Source: Theileria orientalis strain Shintoku (lineage: Eukaryota > Apicomplexa > Aconoidasida > Piroplasmida > Theileriidae). Taken from it: DNA of 64,000 nt. Both the position numbers and the translations under genes were made by a program. This document shows positions 59,449 to 64,000 of the stretch, piece after piece. The notes under the pieces are model-generated. The model was not told the DNA's origin and ran no database searches. It saw nothing but the letters and a program-made list of their open reading frames with translations. How positions within the stretch are numbered: position 1 is the stretch's first letter; the number at the start of each line of letters is the position of its first letter. The stretch lies in the NCBI RefSeq assembly GCF_000740895.1, contig NC_025263.1:1364001-1428000 (forward strand), written 5' to 3'.

Positions 59449-62400
59449 ATGAACAGAATATTTAACCTATCGCTTCTTGATAAAACAAAAAATAAATATC
59501 CATATGGTAACGGAAAATCGTTTCCTTCTCAAGTGGAATCCAATGATCAACTTTTAAGGTATGTAGATACATAGTAACTTACATAACTGGGCGATTAACA
59601 ATTGTTTTAGTAAATTACAAGATTTAATAGCGTTGACCCCGCTGAATAATGAGGCCTTTGGGTCATTCGTGGACATTTTGGTTAAAAGATTTAACTGGAG
59701 GACGGCACAGCCAGAAGAGATAGACAAATGCAAGAACATAGTGCTGGACCTGATCTCAATAGACGGAGGGAGCGTGAACGGGCTGGTGAGGAGTTTCATA
59801 TCGCACTTCAGATCCTCGGACGAGGAGCACCAGAAGGTGGACATCGGCTCGAGGATCTTCGACAGCGTGCTCCTGCTGAAGAAGCACATCAGAAACATAC
59901 TGACGACCAGCGCAGACGACGTGGAGCTTGAAGGAGAGGACTACGAGCTGCTGTACGAACTGCTGGGAAACCACTCGAGCAGAAAGGTGAAGAGCAACGT
60001 GGTGGCAATATTCCCGTCGACGCACAGGAACCCGAGGTTCAACGGCCTGCGCTGCTTCTTCTACAGAAACAGAGACGGCACAGTGGACTTCTTCAGCTAC
60101 GCAAGGTGCTGCGACAACGTTAAGACGAGAGGACAGGTGCTGAGAGAACACCTGTGCGACATGCTGGTGGAGATATACAGGCTTGCGCCGAGCGTGCTGG
60201 GCACAATCACGGAGACGCTGGACAGCATGTACCCTCACCACAATGTGCAGATAGAACATCACATCTCCTTCACGAAGGCAATACTGTACATCTCGAGAAG
60301 AATCGAGTGCTCGAGAAGTGTGCTGTACAAGATCCTGATCAATAAGCTGACGATCATAGACTCGGAGATTAAGCTGGCTGACCCGAACGTGGTCGACGTG
60401 GAGAAGGTGGAAAACCTGAGGTCGGAGAAGCTGAAGGAGCTGGCGAACCAGCTGATCAAGGGCGAAAAGGGCGTGGAGGAGTCGAAGGTGAAGCTGGAAA
60501 ACCCGGACTGGTTCAAGAGCATGTACGAGAAGCTGCTGACGGAGGAGGACACGGACGACATGTCGCAGAAACTCGACTTCCTCATGGGAATCATGCTCGA
60601 GGAGCTGGAGAGCGTGCTCAGGAGCAACATGAACGTGCCGTACACGCCGAGGAGCGTGGACACGCACTACACGTCGGAGAGCGAGGGTGAGGAGCTGGCG
60701 ACGCCAGTGGCGAAGCACGACCAGAGTTCGCACCACTCGACGGAGTCAACCTACTCGAAGTCGAACGTCGAGGACGTGTACGCTACGAGCACGACGGTGA
60801 GCTCGAGCGGAATAGACTCCTCGGACCTGAAGGCGACGTACAAGGTGAAGCTTGAGAACGGAGTAAAGTACAAGTACTCACCTCTAAAGGAGGTAGACGA
60901 GCACAGCAAAATGGCCGATGTGGAGACTGGATACACTAATGCCACTCGAATGGACCACGATTATGGTAACGTGAGCACATTGCAAGACGGTTTCACTAAT
61001 GGGACTAAAACAAAAGACGGTTATGGCACAGTTACCAGACTGCAAGATGGTTATTCTAAAGTGATCTCTTCGCAAGACGGCTATGTCAAACTAGGGAGAA
61101 CGGATCGTTGCACTATTGACTCTACTGCACAAGACTCGTACAGCTGCAAGTTGGGGAGAATGGATGAAGACTACAGCAAAGTGAGCTCGATAGGAGGGTA
61201 CACAGTGGCAGACATGATAGTGATGGACCTGTTCGACACGTTCGACCAGATAATACTGCCGACGTACAACTGCAAGTACGTGCAGTTCATATACTTCTTC
61301 GTGCTCTCGATCAACCACAAGTGGGCGAGAATGTTCATACAGAGACTGTTCTCAATAGTATACAGTAACGCGCAGCACGCAATCAGGAGGAGAGCAGCTG
61401 CCTCGTACATCTCGTCGCTGATATGCAGATCCAACTACGTGCTGCCGCAGTACGTGTGCGGAAGCCTGAACCACCTGTTCGGGCTCCTCTCGTACTTTGA
61501 GTACGTGGCACTGCCAACAAACAGGTTCAACCCGTCAAACACAGGCTCAGGAGGGTCAATAGGAAGCCGCCGCAGCGGATACTGCGGAAGCAGCTCAAGT
61601 AACGCATCGAGCGTAGGCACTAACTCGTGCGGATGCGCACACGGCGTCGGCAGCGAACAGACGAGCGGCAGCGGCCACAGTCAGTCTTTAGGAGCAAAGG
61701 GAGCCACGTTGACGATGAAGGCAGGGAGCCGAAGAGGTAATATGCACTGCTTCTCGCTGGCCTCAGCGAAACTGAGTCTATTCTACTCGATTCTGCAGGA
61801 CATACTGTACATCATCTGCTACAGAACGGACCTGATATCAGCGTCGCCGTCTCTGGTGGCCTTCATCAAGGACACCCGCAGAGGACTGCTGGCGTACCTG
61901 GACTCGTACCTGAGGCCTCTCAACTACTGCAAGCACTCAGTGATCACGGAGGCAATCAGGTCAACAGCGCACTTCGAAAACCTGAAGGAGTTCCACGCAT
62001 ACCTGGAGGCGGCGGAGAGTGAGCTGGCGAGCTCGAGAAGGAGCTCGGAGGACTACAGGTGGTCGCTCTACAGCCCAATCGACTCATTCTTCCCCTTCGA
62101 CCCGTACCTCCTGCACCACTCGCGCTACTACATAAGGGACAAGTACAGGTCGGAGACGACGGCGCAGCAGATGGAGTGCACGAAGCAGAACCACACGACC
62201 TGCAAACTCGTGAAGCGCGAGTTGGAGAGGTCGAGTGTAGGCAGCCATCAGCAGGATAACCAGCACCCATGTCAGCACGTGCCAGAGTCGCCGTCTCGTC
62301 AGCAGCAGCAGCAGCTGCTAAAGTCCGCCGAAGGAGCTTACGAGAGCCGCCATCACGGCCAGATAGATGCCAGCAATGTTGGTGCAGAGTGCGTGGGCAT

Positions 62401-63087
62401 GGACGAGTCACCCTCGAAGGACGATAAGATCATCAACGAGCTCGTGGAGGCAATCAAGAACGAAAAGGAGCTGGTCGACAAGGACCTGGAGGACGTGACG
62501 AAGCTCGTCCACGACTCGCTGGGCTTCTCGTCAATCTCAAGGTCGATAAAGGCGAAGCTGGACAGCTACAAGAGGAAGGACGGGAGCGAGTACGTGCAAA
62601 TAGAGGCTGACTACGACTTCTGGGGCTACGAGGCGACCATCGAGGAGCTCGAGCAGTACAGCCAGCCGCAGCAGCAGGAGCTGCAGAGCACGGAGGAGCA
62701 CATAATCGTGGGAATCGACCAAATAGGGGTAAGCATCTTTCGTAGTATCAGTGGTAGTTAGTGCTATTAGTTATTGCTTTTGGTGGTAGTAGTTAGTGTT
62801 AGTAGTTATTTCTTAACCAGCTCTCTTTGTATTAGTAATACCATCAGTCATAGTAATTGTAATATTAATACCTTCAGCCATAATAATTGTAATTGTAATA
62901 CCATCAGTATAATAGCAGTAATAGTAATAAAATATTATTGTAGGACCTAGAGTTGTCGCTATGTGATTCAGTGCTATTGAACGACGTCGGAGAAAGGAAG
63001 CACGGCCTTCTGGACCTGCTGACATCGTCAAGGGCATACAAGTCAGCAGCGCGTAACTCCAAGAGAGCGAGGGACGCAATCGTGTAA
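59449..63087 (+). CDS. RRN3: RNA polymerase I initiation factor RRN3 (TIF-IA)
   Basis: Three exons: 59449-about 59558, about 59611-62728 and about 62943-63087. Start MNRIFNLSLLDKTKNKYPYG. HEAT-like helices of RRN3 are visible: FGSFVDILVKRFNWRTAQPE, LVEIYRLAPSVLGTITETLD and AILYISRRIECSRSVLYKIL. The conserved C-terminal half reads LFDTFDQIILPTYNCKYVQF, IYFFVLSINHKWARMFIQRL and AASYISSLICRSNYVLPQYV. The hallmark PIDSFFPFDPYLLHHSRYYI follows. RRN3 links Pol I to the rDNA promoter. Two lineage inserts stand out: a DGY-type repeat insert (about 60910-61200) and a Gly/Ser/Cys-rich insert (about 61530-61730). The total is about 1,120 residues, far longer than the human protein's about 650. Confidence 0.88.
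60910..61200 (+). repeat. Short degenerate tyrosine repeats inside RRN3
   Basis: Seven or so units of about 12-15 residues in the pattern (Q/M/K)D.(Y/F).(x4-5)(S/T), for example LQDGFTNGTK, KDGYGTVTR, LQDGYSKVISS and QDGYVKLGR. They lie in a non-conserved loop of RRN3. Confidence 0.75.
62832..62935 (+). repeat. Degenerate repeats in the last RRN3 intron
   Basis: Three imperfect copies of gtaataccatcagtcatagtaattgtaat-type units (about 35-40 bp each) within the intron between 62729 and 62942. Confidence 0.7.
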
Positions 63088-63094
63088 TTTACTT

Positions 63095-64000
63095 CTAATG
63101 TTGATTGGTGTACTTCTTATACTCTCCATAGTCCATCTTCACCTTCTTAGATTGATATCGAGTTACCTATAAGTAAAATGAGTGAAAGTGTAAAATAAAA
63201 GTGTGAATGTAGAATAAAAGGAGATAGTGGAATCATTGTGAATAAAATAAGGGTGTGAATGTAAATAAATATTAGATAAGTATGATATGAGTTAAAGGAA
63301 AAAGAATGAACGTACCTGTAAACTGGAAAGAAGACTATCAGTGACTCGACCCCTGTAACCACTCTTCCTGATCTAAGAAGGATTTAGAAAAAAGGGTTAA
63401 CTGAGAACAAACCAGCTGTTCAATGGCGACCTCCTTAGTCATATTGTGCTCCAAAGCAACCTCAGGCAAGTAGGTGGCAGAGTATCTGAAAATAGTTAAA
63501 GTGTGCAAAGGTACCCCTGGCCGTTGACCTCGAACTCCAAAAGCACACCGTGCTTGCCGACCTCCCAGTCAAGGTGGTTCTTGCAAGGCTAAAGGGAATT
63601 GGATCAAGGCGTAGCAAACCTCGTAGGAGTGAAGCAGAGAAAGCTTACAGACGAGATTGCGAAGCTCAGGAGCACTGATGGGACTGAACCGGGAGTCCTG
63701 GAAGGCACTCATGTGAGCGTAGCGTTCTGAGAGAAATTAAAAGTAGGCGCAGTAAAACGAACTCAAATTGGAAAGACTGGTGGGTTCCAGGGTGCCAATG
63801 CATCCACGTAGCTCCTCATCATCACTGAAGGCCAATTTAAAAGAGGAATCTTACCCATCCTTGAAATTCCAAGTAACGAACAGGGGACACTTGACGTTCT
63901 TCGAGGTCAATTTAGTCAAGCAGGGTCTGGGCTCGTTTCTTTCATTCTGAAAAGTAAATGATGAGGGTAAAGGTGGATAAAATACGTTAAGTTCCTCCTC
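63095..64000 (-). CDS. AMMECR1 domain protein (partial, cut by the window end)
   Basis: Minus strand, five or so exons; the 5' end lies beyond 64000. Visible blocks in order: PLFVTWNFKDGHLRGCIGTL (the GCIG motif of AMMECR1), ERYAHMSAFQDSRFSPIS, LLHSYE, HLDWEVGKHGVLLEFEVN and YSATYLPEVALEHNMTKEVA. The last exons read IRKSGYRGRVTDSLLSSLQ and VTRYQSKKVKMDYGEYKKYT, with the stop at 63095. The family is widely conserved from archaea to man and of unknown biochemical role; the human gene is linked to Alport-related disease. C-terminal half and stop are well supported. Confidence 0.85.

Noticed and set aside
1..64000. Bacterial operons, insertion sequences, CRISPR arrays, integrated virus
   Set aside because: All recognised genes are eukaryotic with spliceosomal introns. 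No transposase, reverse transcriptase, capsid or spacer-repeat array was seen.

Overview
The window looks like chromosomal DNA of a piroplasm, an apicomplexan of the Theileria/Babesia group. Genes are eukaryotic and tightly packed, with many very short GT..AG introns (often 20-60 bp). Exons are fairly GC-rich and spacers very AT-rich. Marker genes are apicomplexan: an ApiAP2 factor, apicortin, a claudin-like (CLAMP-type) protein, and organelle proteins with secretory-type leaders. A Theileria of moderate GC, such as the T. orientalis type, fits best, but the genus is inferred from composition and gene content. No rRNA, tRNA, CRISPR array or transposon was recognised.

Layout. 0.1-4.6 kb: Notchless (60S assembly) and RNA polymerase III subunit RPC3. 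5-7.5 kb: a four-membrane-segment CLAMP-like protein and ribosomal protein uL11. 7.6-13.5 kb: a helical-repeat protein, then a divergent organellar IF-2. 13.5-17.5 kb: phosducin-like protein, a leader-bearing TruA (minus), uS11. 18.6-26.8 kb: one giant secreted protein of about 2,670 residues. 27-36.7 kb: BolA, a nucleotide-sugar-type transporter, a B-box protein (minus), NOSIP, an ApiAP2 protein, apicortin. 36.7-46.8 kb: eIF3b (minus), COX10, eS24 (minus), Prp28 helicase (minus). 47-54.4 kb: WDR26/Gid7, a Pumilio protein (minus), a PARN/TOE1 deadenylase. 54.9-64 kb: CENP-C, a degenerate RAD51 paralogue (minus), RRN3, and a cut-off AMMECR1 gene (minus).

Most genes are housekeeping genes in no operon: ribosome synthesis (Notchless, RRN3, uL11, uS11, eS24, RPC3), translation and mRNA control (eIF3b, IF-2, Pumilio, PARN/TOE1), splicing and proteostasis (Prp28, NOSIP, WDR26, phosducin-like), genome maintenance (CENP-C, RAD51 paralogue) and parasite cytoskeleton or invasion (apicortin, CLAMP-like).

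The best discovery candidates are these. (1) The giant secreted protein, which reads as about eighteen or nineteen divergent repeats with a ubiquitin-like strand-strand-helix-strand pattern and, in a subset, paired cysteines. (2) A RAD51 paralogue that has lost its Walker A motif. (3) An organellar IF-2 that lacks the switch-II histidine and has an extra N-terminal region. (4) A CENP-C with a perfectly spaced but diverged CENP-C motif. (5) Several introns loaded with private tandem repeats. Exon borders were read by eye from splice signals and family matches, so inner borders are approximate.
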